NCBI GenBank assembly: GCA_963082975.1
Contig: OY720346.1
Location: 52,031,759-52,095,758, forward strand
Source: Labia minor
Taxonomy: Eukaryota > Arthropoda > Insecta > Dermaptera > Spongiphoridae
Direction: 5' to 3'
Length of the DNA stretch: 64,000 bases
The notes below the pieces were generated by a model. That model saw nothing but the letters and a program-made list of their open reading frames with translations, was not told where the DNA came from and made no database searches. This document shows, piece after piece, positions 13,383 through 26,202 of the stretch. How positions within the stretch are numbered: the first letter of the stretch is position 1; each line of letters opens with the position of its first letter. Made by a program: the position numbers and the translations under genes.

Positions 13383-14327
13383 AGTAATTGACCATATTTT
13401 GATCCAGTAATTAACTGACCATCAACCTAAACCTGGGTTTTAAAATGAATGGAATAAAATGCTGGGATTGGTTTAATTCATATTTTTTATAATTTCTTAT
13501 AATGTATTTTAATTCTTCTTTATATTTACAGTTCATATTAGTTAGTAATTAGTTAACATTACTTGTTTTGCTAATTACTCGAGGTGCCTACTACGCTATT
13601 CCAATTGTAATCAAGGATGTCAGCAGTTTTTGGACATTTCCATAAATCTCCTGTATTGTCCATAGATAATAATAGTGGCTTCTTATTCAGTAAATTGTAT
13701 GAATTTTTTGGAAAGTAATGCAAACATTGTATTTTAGAGCCTTCTGATCCTCATCACTGACTTCAAGTCAATTATTTTCATCTGTGTGATATTTTAAAAC
13801 TGAAGTCAGAATATTCAGCACCATTAATTAACTCGTTCCTTCTAAACAGTCTTTCTTCACTTTGTTTTTTTTTTTTTTTTGCTATCCAACTATTTCCTTC
13901 ATTTCTTTTTCCTTTGACTCTCTAAAGCTGCTCATTTTTAATCTTTTCTAATTATTCTTTCTTTTTTTTTCTTATTTAAATAATACATCAATTTAATAAA
14001 AGATATTTATTATTATATTAATACGAATATTTAAATAATTGACCACCTCCCCGGGCAATTTTTAAATGTGAAATTCGTTTCAGAAATGGACCACCTCCTT
14101 GATAATTGTTAAAGTTCACATTGAGAAAATATTTCAAATTGATTAATATAATTTGTAGTATGAACTATTGAATTGATCTTTTGGTTTGAAATTATTATTA
14201 AATAAAACATAATCTATTGAAAATAAACTGAAGCATTTCTTTAATGTTTTGCAAATTTCTATTTTAATTTGAAATTTTGATAAAAAAAGCTTATTTTGAT
14301 TAAAAATGTATCATATGGTCAATTACT
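13383..14327. mobile_element. ~0.95-kb inverted-repeat element, Tigger/pogo-like ends
   Basis: The termini AGTAATTGACCATAT and ATATGGTCAATTACT are perfect 15-bp inverses. Further AATTGACC/GGACCACC-type motifs lie just inside and outside. The interior (13580-13860) is less AT-rich and has minus-strand open patches, but I could not recognise a protein. The ends resemble those at 42719 (CCCCAGTAATTGGCAAC). Assignment to the pogo/Tigger group is inference. Confidence 0.45.
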
Positions 14328-14360
14328 GGCACAGTGGTCCATCATCATAGTACGTTTACC

Positions 14361-14396
<36 letters not shown>

Positions 14397-15503
14397 CACC
14401 ATTTTTCATCTACGAGGGAAAATTAATTGGATTCAATCTCGACTAGGGAAAGGATTAACCTAATTTAATTTATCGATTAAATTGTCGGTCATGTCAATTA
14501 CAAACAAGTATATACCTCCGTATACTATATATATATATATATGAAATTTGTTAATTATAGATAAATAATTTAAGAGAAAATTAAATTAAAATTTTAGATA
14601 TATATAAATTGAATTATCAATTGATCGATGTACATTGTACAAGCTTCTTTAAAAAAATGAAGAATAAGAAATTTAATCGAGATCTTTTATGGATACTCAT
14701 GAATTTTTTCAACCTTATTATAAAGATAAAAAAAAGGAAAACAGAAGGAAAAGAAAATGAGATTATAATTTTATAAGAGAGGTAAAATAAGGAATAAATA
14801 AAAAAAAAATTACTAAGTTCAATGGCAGAAGATCTATCTCTCATACACTTCTTTAATGCTAATTTGCTTTCCTAATGATTATGCTTTAAAAAAAAACATA
14901 AATGTATTTATTTATTAATATCATTAAATATATCTTTAAAATAAATGAAGAAATCCGTAAATAAATAAATTAATATTGATAAACATGTCTAACTATTTAA
15001 ATAAATAAATCATAATTTTATTTTAATATTTGATTTAAAATGTAAATAGATAATATATTATAGTTGTGTACTTTGCTACTCCCGTCTTTATTATATCAAA
15101 AAATTAATAAAATACAATTTACATATACTTATATTCCTGATTTTGTTAGAATTCTGTTTATTTATTAAATTTAATGTTGACATAGATCAATTATTTTTTT
15201 ATTATTTTACGATAAAATTCAAAATATTAATGTTTAAAAAACTCCTTTGAAAATTTATAGGTATAAGAGGTCTGTTCAAAAGAAAAGGTGAATTTTGAAT
15301 TTTCGCGGGCTGTGAACATTTAATTATCGAGATTTCTTTTACTTATGTTGATACACATATGTTTCTCATATGATGACATTATCAGCCATTTTGGATTAGT
15401 AGTTTTGACAATTGAAAAAGTTAGCCACGTTTTTGTATATTCTTCAATATTTTACTTAAAAAAAAATTGATCAAAGAAACTGTATTAAAGTATTAAGTTA
15501 TAT

Positions 15504-16035
15504 CAGGGCCGTCTTAAGGAATTCGGCGCCCATGGGCTACTAAAAATAATGCGCCCTTCTTCCTAAGAAAATACACAGAATGGCAAATGGTAGTCTGAAA
15601 AGTTATACAAAACAAAAGTGTCAGAACTAGAAAAAAACTATTTATTATTTATATAATAAACTGATATCTTTATTGTAACTTTTCTTTAAAGTCACTTATA
15701 GTTCCGATCAGTTTTTAGTCTAATCCTTAGAACTTGATCGGAACTATTATATGATTGGTGGTCTTATATTAACTCCAGTGCGACTGAAACAAAAGTACGA
15801 TCGGTAGGGTGTTACTCCTATTTCGCGTTGCCCTTCTCTATCTATCGTTTTTCAGCACATTCGAAAGAAATAAAAATCAGTTTAATATTTTAAGAAGTGT
15901 TTTAATTTTTAAATAAGTAAAAACTAATAAAATGAAAAATAAATTTTTTCTATATCGCAAATAAAAAATTGCCGCCTCAAAAGGCTTGCGCCCTGGGGCT
16001 ATAGCCCATTTAGCCCTGTGGTTAGGGAGGCACTG
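15504..16035. mobile_element. hAT-like element nested in the mariner
   Basis: Begins CAGGGCCGTCTTAAGG and ends AGGGAGGCACTG, an imperfect inverted repeat. It is flanked by AGTTATAT (15496-15503) and AGTTATAC (16036-16043), a 7-of-8 target duplication. A hairpin with arms ATAGTTCCGATCA/TGATCGGAACTAT lies inside at about 15697-15750. No transposase was recognised. Confidence 0.65.
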
Positions 16036-16055
16036 AGTTATACAACGCACTGAAA

Positions 16056-16698
16056 ATGTTGACTGAGGCATTCGGCGAGTCTACCTTGTCTCAAAAAAAT
16101 GTTCATAAGTGGTACAAGCGTTTTACCGAAAGCCAAGAAGATGTTGATGACGATGATCATGAATTCTGCATCACGATAATGCACCAGCTCACACATCATT
16201 GCTTGTCGAGTCTACTTTGTCTCAAAAAAATGTTTATAAGTTGTACAAGCGCTTTAAAAAAGTACAAGTTCGCTCAAATGTGAAGGTTTTGCTCACTGCT
16301 TTCTTCGATTACAGTGGCGTGGTTCATCAAGAGTTCTTGTCAATTGATCGTACTGTTAATAAGGAATACTACAAGGAAGTTATGCAACGTTTGTGTGAAG
16401 CAATACGGCTGAATCGATCGGAATTGTGGGAAAACAAACCATGGATAATGCACCAGTTCACATATCATTGCTTGTTCGTGATTTTTTGGCCAAAAACAAC
16501 ACCGTAATCATGCCTCAAGCACCGTATTCACCAGATTTGGCTACCTGTGCTTTTTTCCTATTCCCAAAACTGAAGAGACCAATAAAAGGAAAGCGTTTTG
16601 CCACAATGGATGAGATAAAGTCAGAATCGAAGAACGAGCTAATGGCCATACCGAAAAGCGCATTTCAGAAGTACTTAGACGATTGTAAGATGCGCTGA
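16056..16698 (+). pseudogene. Mariner transposase, broken (SETMAR-like subfamily)
   Basis: Three overlapping reading frames together resemble a mariner transposase. There is an N-terminal helix-turn-helix piece (EAFGESTLSQKNVHKWYKRF), then an out-of-order duplication of the same segment near 16200-16260. A core follows with LLTAFFDYSGVVH, MDNAPVH and YSPDLATCAFFLFPKLK, and a C-terminus ending KYLDDCKMR. The third catalytic position, normally Asp in the C-D-F/W-x-L-F block, reads Ala. Frameshifts, the internal duplication and the Asp-to-Ala change mean no active enzyme. Confidence 0.8.
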
Positions 16699-17465
16699 CA
16701 TAAATGCATTATAACTGAAGGGATTTACTTTGAAGGGGACATAATGGATATTAAAGAATAAATAAAAATACTATTCGAAATAATTCAAAATTCACCTTTT
16801 CTTTTTAACAAACTTCATATAGTTAAATGAGTTTTGATTAATTTAAGAATTGAGTAATATAATTCAACTTATATGATTTGTAACAATTGTAATAATTGTT
16901 TTCGATAATTTTATTCGATGATTTATTTTCACTCTTTGTGTTGTATACCTATTATATAATGTTTATAGGTGTATAATATAATTTAGTTATATTATATTTT
17001 ATATACAATAAAATAAATTACAAACAACACATTATGTGTTGAATACATTCTGGAATGAATACAATTGGGTTATTCAATTAAACATTTGAAAATAACAGTA
17101 TATTACTAAAAATAAGGGATTTTTTTAAAATTTAATAATCATACATGACAATATTATTGTGTATTATTGGTATATATCTTATATATATCTTATAAATCTT
17201 ATATATATATATATTAATATAACTCCTATACTAGATATTATAATTAAATGATTAAAAATTTTTGATAAATTAAAATGTAATTGATGTTACAACATCTGAC
17301 TAGTTAATAATGAAAAGATTAAATTAAGGAGGCGTTGGTTATGGAGGATTTATGAAAGTTGATGGTTCAAAGTAGTATAAGAAAAGACCACCCACAAACG
17401 TGCGTCACAGCCAGGAGCAGCACCCTGAAGGTCATATAGCTAAAAGCATGCAGGGTATAACAACG

Positions 17466-18158
17466 ATAACCTAAACTTAATAAATAGCACAATAAATTAA
17501 TAAAAGGATAGATTAATTCAAAAACAGAAAAAAAAAATTGTTAAAAGGATTCAACTTTCAAAATTTAAATTACTAAAGCTTGACAAAAACAATACCTCAA
17601 CGAATATTTCTGTTTTATTTTCATCTTTAATTAATGTACTAATTATTACTTATTAAAACGCCATTGTAATCGAAGAGAACAGTGAGCAAAACCTTCACAT
17701 TTGATCGAACTTGGTGTGTTTTTTAAAGTTTTTTTGAGTCAAAGTAGACTCGCCGAATGCCACAGTCAACATTTTAAGTACGTTGGAGCATTTTATTCCA
17801 TTTTTAACGCAAAATTTAATACAGATTCTTTGATCCAATTTTATTTTAAGTATAAAATCGAAGAACACACAAAACGTGACTAACTTTATCAGTTGTTAAA
17901 AAAAAACAACTAATCCAAAATGGCTGATAATCTCAACATATGAGAAACATGTGTACCAACAACTATAACCTAAACTAAATAAATAGCAATAAATTAATAA
18001 ATAAAAAGTAAGATTAATTCAAAAACAGAAAAAAAAAAATTGTTAAAAGGACTCAACTTTCAAAATTTAAATTACTAAAGAATGACAAAAACAATACCTC
18101 AACGAATATTTATGTTTTATTTTAATCTTTAATTAATGTACTAATTATTACTTATTAA
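17466..18158. repeat. Tandem duplication (two ~190-bp direct repeats about 500 bp apart)
   Basis: The segment at 17466-17656 (AACCTAAACTTAATAAATAG onward to ATTATTACTTATTA) recurs at about 17965-18158 with few differences. The spacer is the mariner fragment at 17656-17963. This looks like a local duplication of a unit containing AT-rich flank plus mariner sequence. Confidence 0.65.
17656..17963 (-). pseudogene. Mariner 5' fragment, minus strand
   Basis: Read on the minus strand it shows the untranslated leader also found in the mariner at 15266 (block ending CATATG...ATTATCAGCCATTTTGGA). It then has the start of the transposase (FGESTL-type codons) and a jump into a VKVLLT-type segment, so an internal stretch is deleted. 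No terminus remains. Confidence 0.55.
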
Positions 18159-18494
18159 ATATCAAATAATAAAAGTGAATTATACACATAAAAAGAATGC
18201 ATATAAATAGGATTTTGTTATTCATTAATGATATGAATTGAAATTGACAACAATTAATTCAATAATTATATGAAATTATGGAATAAATTTAAACAATAAT
18301 TAGAATGAAATACGCATGAAAATAAAAAAAATCAGTATTAATTAGAATAAATTCAAATTTGTTATATATTATTTAATTATGTTTATAAAATAATATAATA
18401 TAAATATAATAAATTTTTATAAAATAACGTTTTTCCAATGGACTTAAAAGAAAACAATAATTTTTCTATAAGCCTGAAAAAGTTTATGGATGAA

Positions 18495-19101
18495 TTGCTT
18501 CATATTCAACGAAAAACGTTGGGCACAGGGAGCCAAATCTGGTGAATACGGTGGTCGAGGCATGATTACGGTGTTGTTTTTGGCCAAAAAATCACGAACA
18601 AGCAATGATGTGTGAACTGGTGCATTATCCATGGTTTGTTTTCCCAAAATTCCGATCGTTTCAGCCGTATTGCTTCACGCAAACGTTGCATAACTTCCTT
18701 GTAGTATTCCTTATTAACAGTACGATCAATTGACAAGAACGCTTGATGCACCATGCCACTGTAATCTTAGAAAACAGTGAGCAAAACCTTCACATTTAAG
18801 CGAACTTGTACTTTTTTAATGCGCTTGTACCAATTATAAACATTTTTTTGAAACAAAGTAGACTCGCTGAAACATTTCAAGTGCAACGCTAAATTTAATA
18901 CAGATTCTTTAAAAAATCGAAGAACACAAAAAAACGTGACTAACTTTTTCAGTTGTCATAAACAAACAACTAATCAAAAATGGCTGATAATTTCACCATA
19001 TGAGCAACATATGTGTACCAACATAACAAAATAAATTCTATAATCGAATCTACTCAGCCCGCGAAAATTCAAACTTCACCGTTTCTTTTGAACAGACCTC
19101 G
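18495..19101 (-). pseudogene. Mariner fragment with one intact terminus, minus strand
   Basis: The right end carries the terminal repeat CGAGGTCTGTTCAAAAGAAA (minus strand) next to TA. Inside are transposase traces VNKEYYKEVMQRLREAIRL, WENKPWIMHQF and RDFLAKNNTVIM with frameshifts. The copy stops just after SPDLAPCA, so the C-terminus and second terminal repeat are lost. Confidence 0.7.
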
Positions 19102-19835
19102 TATATCAATTTTTTTTCTTTGAATAGTATAATTTTATATATATATATACATACATATATGTATATTATTTTTATCATTTTCCAACGGGTTATTTGATAT
19201 ATATATATATATAATATATAAATATACATATTTTTATTTCTTTTTCAATTATGAAAGCACTTGAGCTCATTCAAACCAAGTGATAATAAAAGAGAATTTG
19301 TTTAAAAATAAAGCAAAATAAAAATATAAAGACAAAAGACTCTACATTTAAAAGTATGGAAAGAAAATAACTCGCTATTTGTTTCTTATATATATTACTG
19401 AATATATTTTTTCTCTCTTTAGATTTAATTAAGTTTTCAAATTAAAAAAAAAAAGAAAAAAAAAACACGATACAAAATATCAATTGATAATAATATTTAT
19501 AATTTCAAAAGTGAGTGAAGTGTGGTGAAAGCGTGGAGGGAGATGGAATGAAAGAGGATGGAGAAAAAGAAAAGAGCTTGATTGAAATTAGACGGAATGT
19601 TCAAAACATGATACAGAATGAAAATAACTCCGAGTTCCAGATGACTGAGGTCATGGACCCTTCTTTTTAAAATATTATTCTATCAATGAATACAATTTTT
19701 CATTTAATAATATAAAATTAAAATTTATAAAAACAAACCATATTTAATGAAATGAAATGAATTAAAAACATTTTATTTTATATAAATAAATTTATGGATG
19801 GCTAAAATTAAATAAGCTGGAGTGTCTCCACTCGA

Positions 19836-20396
19836 CTATCTCGCAAATTTGAATTGGATTAATTAACATATATTATATTTAAATTAAATTTAATTAATTA
19901 TAAATTAAAATTAATAAATAATATTTATTAAATCAGCGCTAGTTTGGCTCTTTGTTGATGGCACCACGTCACGTGATGGCGCGTGATTTGCAGTGTTAAA
20001 AAATTAATTCCTGTACTTTCAGCGATTCAATCAAGCTGATATTCTATATATAGCAGTTTTATACAATTTTTAATCATGTGAAAAATTATCAAACATATAT
20101 CTTTATTATTACGGTCTCTTTAGAGGAAAAAAAATCAAAACGTTGTAGGTAATGACCCTCTTCCGGTTGAGCTACAGTTCTCAAAAGTTGATAGAAAACT
20201 ACGAATTTTGAATAATGCACATGTACCAAATTTCATGATTCAAGCTCAAACCGTTTTTGTGTAATCTTGTTTATATACATACACACATACTCACAACCTC
20301 AGTGAAAATGATTCAGGAACCTTCAAAACGTATAAAAACATCAAAATTTCGACATCGAAAATTTTCGTGATCGCAATACTATCTCTGGCGAGATAG
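19836..20396 (+). repeat. CTATCTCGC repeat family, copy B (full length)
   Basis: Bounded by CTATCTCGCAAATTTG and its inverse CTGGCGAGATAG. Internal landmarks are a Lys/Asn-rich AT segment, GGCACCACGTCACGTG, GCGATTCAATCAAGCTG, TATATATAGCAG, CCTCTTCCGGTTGAGCTAC, a short ACACA stretch and AAACGTATAAAAACATCAAA. The family resembles a MITE with roughly 10-bp ends. The flanking GGAGTGTCTCC hairpin upstream (from 19819) is shared by copies C, D and E, so the true 5' edge may lie about 20 bp further out. Confidence 0.7.
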
Positions 20397-20865
20397 AAAA
20401 AATTATTTATAAAATAATCAAAAATGATGATTTATAAAATGGTTGGAATATTGTCATATCCAAAATTATAATTATTCTTTAACCATTCTTTAACAATATT
20501 ATTTGTCTAAATATTAAACCTCAAAATAGTGGAAAAATATTTATAAAAAATATTTTGTAATAAAAATTAGCCTTTCAATAGATTTCATTGTTTAAATTCG
20601 AAATAAATAAAGAATTTCACATAAAATTAATAAGAATTTAATAAACAACAACATACACAAAACGGGAAAAACATTTTTTATAGGATCAGAATGACTTGAA
20701 ACGTGGAGATCTGCCAAAATAGTGAATCAGAACAACAATACATTTACTCTCAAAAAACTTCGATTGAAAAGAAATAAATTACTTAATAATAATTATTATT
20801 AATGAATTGGAACAAATTTCAATCATTTAAATTCAATTCATTAATTAAACTTCTCTTATATTATT

Positions 20866-21365
20866 ATACTAGCAAAAATTATATATATATATATGTATTT
20901 TTGAAATATTAAACCGCTCGAAGGATTTTTTTGAAATTCATACCATAGATAATTTTTATAAAGAAAAATCGATCTATATTGGTTTCAGCCTCGGGAAAAC
21001 CCATCTTTATTAGTTTATTCTCAATTTAAAATAGGAAATTTAAATGACGTCAGCAACTACGTCAGACAGCGCTACCTTAAATACAAAATATTATAATATT
21101 ATAAATATTAAATATAAATAAAATAAAATTACGAAATATATATGTTATATCCACATGCCATACTTTTTTGTCTTTCAGTGCATTAATACGTATGTTTAAG
21201 AGCTGTATGTTTTATGATTATTATTATTTTTTTTTAATTTATGTTCTTTTAGATTATTAAAGTGGTGGCTCGGTGAACCAGGTATTAATATTACCAGCCA
21301 AACCCGATAATAAGGAATAATTTTTTTTAATGATCGGGCGGCGACTCGGTGAACCAGGTACTTAT
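20866..21365 (+). repeat. Helitron-like repeat, copy 2
   Basis: Opens at TTATTATACTAGCAAAAATT followed by a TA run, then AAACCGCTCGAAGGA, GTCAGCAACTACGTCAGAC, CCACATGCCATACTTTTT and paired CTCGGTGAACCAGGTA motifs around TATTACCAGCCAAACCC. Same module order as 10535-11195. No 3' hairpin plus CTRR end is clear in this copy. Confidence 0.5.
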
Positions 21366-22095
21366 TATTATTGAAGGAAACTATTATTAATATAAAATAA
21401 ATAAAAATCAGAAATTTTGTAAAAAATTATTATTTTATTTCTCACAATTTTACAATTATTAAAATTCTATTATCCTATTCGATTCCTATTAAATTGTTCC
21501 AATTATAATTAATATATATGAAAATTGAAATTATATTAAAACTATAAATAGATTACGTTTTCTATTTAATTCATATGCAAATGTATTTTGAATATGAAGA
21601 AAATAAATACCTCATTGATTAGTTGTAATAATTATTGATGAATAATACAAAAAGAGCATAAAGAGAAAAATAAATTATGTATATATATATATTGTATATA
21701 TATACATGTTGGTCTCTAACCGAGGTTAGTTCAAAATATGTATTAAACAATTGAATGTATATATAAATTATTATATGAAATTATTATATGACGTAAAATA
21801 ATTAATAATGAATGAGCATGACGACAATACAACTATTCATTAGTTTAAAAAAAGATAATAATAATTGTAAATTATTCCATTTTCAGTATTTATATCAGTC
21901 ACTTCAGTTAACACTTTTTTAGAAATAAACATTTTGATATCAATTAAAATATAAAATTAATTAAGTCATTATATTGTATTAATTGAAATTAAATAAAAGC
22001 TAATTAATAAAATAATTTTCTACTAGCAAGAAATAAAACAATTGTTAGGCATAACTATATAAGAACTCAGGGAATTGATGAAATATAACTTATCT

Positions 22096-22111
22096 TATTA
22101 TACTAGCAAAA

Positions 22112-22154
<43 letters not shown>

Positions 22155-22640
22155 ATATTTTTGAATTAATTAATTAATTTATTAATGAACAGCTCGAATG
22201 ATTTTTTTTGAAATTCACACCATAGATAATATTTATAAAGAAAAATCGATCTGTATTGGCTTCAGTCTCAGGAAAAATCATCTTTATTAATTTTTTCTTA
22301 ATTTAAAAATAAAAATTTTAATTATAAAAAAATGGCGCTTCCTTAAATACAAAATCTTATAAATAAAATAAAATTAAAAATATTTATTTTAATAATATTT
22401 TGTAATCAAATTTCGAAATATACATTATGTTATATCCACAGGCCATACTTTTCTGTCTTTCGGTGCATTAATACGTACGTTTAAGGACTGTATTGTTTAT
22501 GAGTCTTTTTAATTTATGTTCTTTTAAATTATTTGAAATGGTTTCATATATTTTGTCGTTTATTTATTTTAAATAATAATCTTACAATTAATCTTAAATA
22601 TTCATAGTTTATAGGGAATATTTTTTTTAAGTGAACCAGG
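22096..22640 (+). repeat. Helitron-like repeat, copy 3 (degraded)
   Basis: Begins ATCTTATTATACTAGC with a long (TA)n, then CAGCTCGAATGATTTTTTTTG, AATCGATCTGTATTGG and CCACAGGCCATACTTTTC. It ends near GTGAACCAGGTTC. A minus-strand open frame over 22544-22876 is AT-driven and not a gene. Confidence 0.45.
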
Positions 22641-22718
22641 TTCTTTATAATATAATATAATATGTATATATATATATGAACGGATGGGATAAATAGTAAT
22701 AGAGGTATAATTATAAAA

Positions 22719-22751
22719 AACAATACCTCCCTTACTATCGTCGGTCGGTAA
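22719..22751 (+). repeat. 33-bp identical repeat, copy 1
   Basis: A 33-bp block starting AACAATACCTCCCTTACTAT and ending GTCGGTCGGTAA. It is identical at 30960-30992 (inverted) and 49878-49910, while the flanks differ. Confidence 0.8.
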
Positions 22752-23059
22752 TTACAAGAAAAGCGAATTCTGATTATATATAATAATAAACAGGAAAACA
22801 ATTTTTCATTCAGCACAAATATATTTTTATAAATTATAATGGTACTTGTTTCGAGATAGAGGATAATATTTTGCAAATGTGAACCTTACAGTTTGCTAAA
22901 CTAATTTACAGCGAGAATCACCAATATATAAAGATGCAAGATAAAAAAGCAAAGAAAAATATGCTATAAAATAATAAATTATAAAAATAATTTATATATA
23001 TATAGTTAGGTTTTCGTAAAATTTTTTATTATTGTCAAAGTTATTTTCATGTTATTTTC

Positions 23060-23310
23060 ATGTATAATTGTGAGATTTGGGTCTCGATGTTTTGGCGACC
23101 ATTTTGGTGCCATTTTCAAGAGAGTTTAATTAGGAGGAAATTTTTTGGGATTATGGGTCTTATTATTAGTCTATGTGACCAAAAGTCGATGTTGGAACTT
23201 TGGTTTGAATGAGTGGGTGATTTTGGACTGTCGTCAGTCGTGATTCAGTTTTAGAGTTAGTGCCAAGGATTCTTCGGAGCTACGGAACTCAATAAGTTCA
23301 ATATCTGAAA
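23060..23310 (+). pseudogene. Possible LINE fragment
   Basis: A less AT-rich patch. A plus-strand reading (FWRPFWCHFQESLIRRKFFG) vaguely resembles LINE ORF2 C-terminal sequence, and it is followed by GCTACGGAACTCAATAAGTT, similar to the LINE tail at 8640. Frames are broken and the identification is weak. Confidence 0.3.
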
Positions 23311-23750
23311 TAATTAAACGCTATTAAACTGTGAATAATTGAAACAGATCAATAAAAATTTTCTGCAAAATTGTTATACCTTTATGGAGTTCCACAATTT
23401 TTTTTTTAATATAATAAGGTAAAAGTGGTTGGTTTTTACTAAAATTTTTTTATTTTTTTTTCATGTTCGTGATAAATATCAAAACGTAAATTTAAATTTA
23501 TATTATGGTAGTTGTATTGTCTGAATTACCTGTGATTGATTTAATATTAGGCGGGCTCATCAATCATTTATACACAAATAGGGGTATGAATTTGATAGAA
23601 AAAAAAATTACTTTATTCGAATCCATGTGAAGGATATCAATTAATAAGCCATAATTTGAATATTTTAAAATTTTGATTGATAATTTATAGAGTGTATCCA
23701 ATAAAATTAATATATATTTTTTCCTACCATATGTTCATCAATTTATACTA

Positions 23751-24305
23751 CAGTAGGACCTCGATAACTCAATCCTCGGTAACTTTAAAACCTCTATAAC
23801 TTCAAAAAATATTATGTTCCCTTCCCATCAGAGCCCAAAATCTCAATAACTTAAAATACGCAACCTCGATAACTTAAATAAGTAATCTCTGTATTGGCCA
23901 TGAGAAGCTGAAATCTTGAAGAAACAAGAATCATGAGAAAGTCTTCAATGTAAAAGATGAAAAATTGCTGAATTCCCTAATTTAGAACAATGTTTGTTTA
24001 TGTGGTTCAAACAGTGTCGAAACAAAAACATCTGCGTTGGTGGTCCCAAACTGAAAGAAAAAGCTGAAGAGTTCGCCAATTCGCAGAAAATCAAAAATTT
24101 TCAAGTCAGCAATGGCTGGTCAGAGAATTTTAAGAAACGACATGATTTAGCCATTACAAAAATGTTATTAACCTATCCGCCTATCCCTAACATAGACCCT
24201 TGATAACTTAAAACATTTATAACTTAAAACATTTATAACTTAAAATATTTATAACTTAAAATATTTTGTGTTTCCATTGGACTTTAACTTATCGAGGTTC
24301 AACTG
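23751..24305 (+). mobile_element. Tigger/pogo-type element, internally deleted, 555 bp
   Basis: Ends CAGTAGGACCTCGATAACT and, inverted, CAGTTGAACCTCGATAAGT. It is flanked by TA on both sides, the Tigger/pogo target. The interior has a CENP-B-type helix-turn-helix remnant (23994-24170) and a four-fold tandem of about 17 bp (ATAACTTAAAACATTT-like) at 24205-24265. The DDE domain is missing, so it is non-autonomous. Confidence 0.8.
23994..24170 (+). pseudogene. CENP-B/Tigger DNA-binding domain remnant
   Basis: The plus-strand frame reads WFKQCRNKNICVGGPKLKEK, then AEEFANSQ and SNGWSENFKKRH. This is the CENP-B-type HTH pattern (V-x-GP-x-L-x-x-KA, F-x-x-S-x-GW-x-x-x-FK-x-RH) of Tigger transposases. 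Only about 55 residues remain. Confidence 0.8.
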
Positions 24306-25009
24306 TAAAATTCAATTAATTTTTAGTCTTTCATTTAGAAATAAAAAAAAGTTTAAAAATTAATATTATTAATATGAAATAAGTTGTTGAGAAAATATAT
24401 ATATATATATAATCTAATCATAGGCTATATGAATAATATATATAAAAAGATTATATGGAAAATTTCCAATTAAATTGAATATGTTAGAAAAATAATAATT
24501 ATCTGAAAAATGATATTATATAATATGTATTTGAGTATGTATTTGAATAAAATTTAAAATATTAATTTAATTATATTAATTAATTAATTTTGTTTTATTT
24601 AATATATGATTTATTCTTGTAATACTTGAATTATGAAAACGGGTCAAATGAGAGTGTTGAGGGTTGAAAAAATCGAAAATATCTTAAGTAGGGGGGGCGG
24701 GATTAAAGGAGGTGAACTACATAGATGGAGAGATATGGACAAGAGTTCAACAATATTAATATATTCATTAATAATTGACCAAGTAACACAATCAATAATT
24801 AAATTTTGATTAATGTTTTTTTTTAATTTTTCATTCCTACAATAATAAATATTTAATATTACATTGAATTGATAAAGTGAATAATTTTTGTTTCTACACT
24901 TCAATTTTTTTTATTTTTTTATTTTTTTTTTTTTTTATATATTTTTCAGGAAAAAGAAAATGAATAAAAACAGGCACAATAAAAATTAGCTGGAGTGGTC
25001 TCCACTCAA

Positions 25010-25599
25010 CTATCTCGCAAATTTGAATTGGATTAATTAACTTATATTATATTTAAATTATATTTAATTAATTATAAATTATAAATTAAAATTAATAAAT
25101 AATATTTATTAAACCAGCGCATGTTTGGCTCTTTGTTGATGGAACCACGTCACGTGTTGGCGCGTGAGATTTTAAGTGGTCAAAAATTAATTCTGGTACT
25201 TGCAGCGATTCAATCAAGCTGAAATTCTATATAAAGAAGTTTTATACAATTTTTAATCATGTGAAAAATTATCAAACATATATCTTTATTATCACGGTCA
25301 CTTTAGAGGAAAAAAATCAAAACGTTGTAGGTAATGACCCTCTTCCGGTTGAGCTACATTTCTCAAAAGTTGATAGAAAACTACGAATTTTGAATAATGC
25401 ACATGTACCAAATTTCATTATTCAAGCTCAAACCGTTTTTGCGTAATTTTTTCTACATACATACACATACACAGAGAGAGAGACAGACGTGTTTCTCAAC
25501 CTTAGTGAAAATGATTCAGGAACCTTCAAAACGTATAAAAACATCAAAATCTCGACATCGAAAATTTTCTTGATCGCAATACTATCTCTGGCGAGATAG
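25010..25599 (+). repeat. CTATCTCGC repeat family, copy C
   Basis: Bounded by CTATCTCGCAAATTTG and CTCTGGCGAGATAG. It has the same internal modules as copy B, with an (AC)/(AG) microsatellite near 25455-25485. A 61-codon open frame inside lies over conserved family sequence and could be fossil coding, but nothing identifiable. Confidence 0.75.
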
Positions 25600-26202
25600 T
25601 AAAAAGAGAGAAGGTAAAGAAAAATTAATTAACTTTTATTTTTTTTTTTTTTTTTTTTATATTTTTTTTTCAACCCCTCCCACTCTTCTTATTCTGTATT
25701 AAATTACTTGCGAAAAAGAATTCATCATAATAAAGTATTTTAAAAATTTTAATTCACAATTCTAATATTCTAAAAAAAAAAACGAATTAATCTCACTTTT
25801 CACCAAAAGAATTTCTTGAACAGGTAACTAAATTGTCGTTTTATTTGTTATCAGTTTAATTATAGTATATACATATAAATAGAGAATCAATTAGCTTCTA
25901 TTCAATGTAAATAACAGTCTATTAAATTTATCTAATAAAAAAATAAAAATTTGATTTATATAATTGTTTTATGTTTTGTTTTTTAATATGAAAATTACTT
26001 AATAAATCAAAAAACAGATCCAACAATGACCTTCAAAACGAGGAAGTGCTATTAGGTTAAGTGAATGAATGAAGTCAACAATAACCATTATTTTAATTTC
26101 AAAAAAAGATAACAATGAAATGCATGAAATCTTGTTAAATTAATATAAATTTTTATAATAATAGAAATAAAAAAATAAAAAAATCTGGGGGTCTCCATTC
26201 AA

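Larger units (their letters stand above)
15266..16817 (+). mobile_element. Mariner element with nested hAT insertion
   Basis: The inverted ends share AAAGAAAAGGTGAATTTTGAA next to TA dinucleotides. The interior encodes a decayed DD34D transposase (16056-16698). A 532-bp hAT-like element at 15504-16035 interrupts the 5' part. Two further fragments of the same subfamily lie at 17656-17963 and 18495-19101. Confidence 0.8.

Noticed and set aside
22544..22876. 110-codon minus-strand frame rich in Ile, Leu, Phe
   Set aside because: AT-rich chance frame overlapping a degraded Helitron-like repeat and the 33-bp block; no motif.
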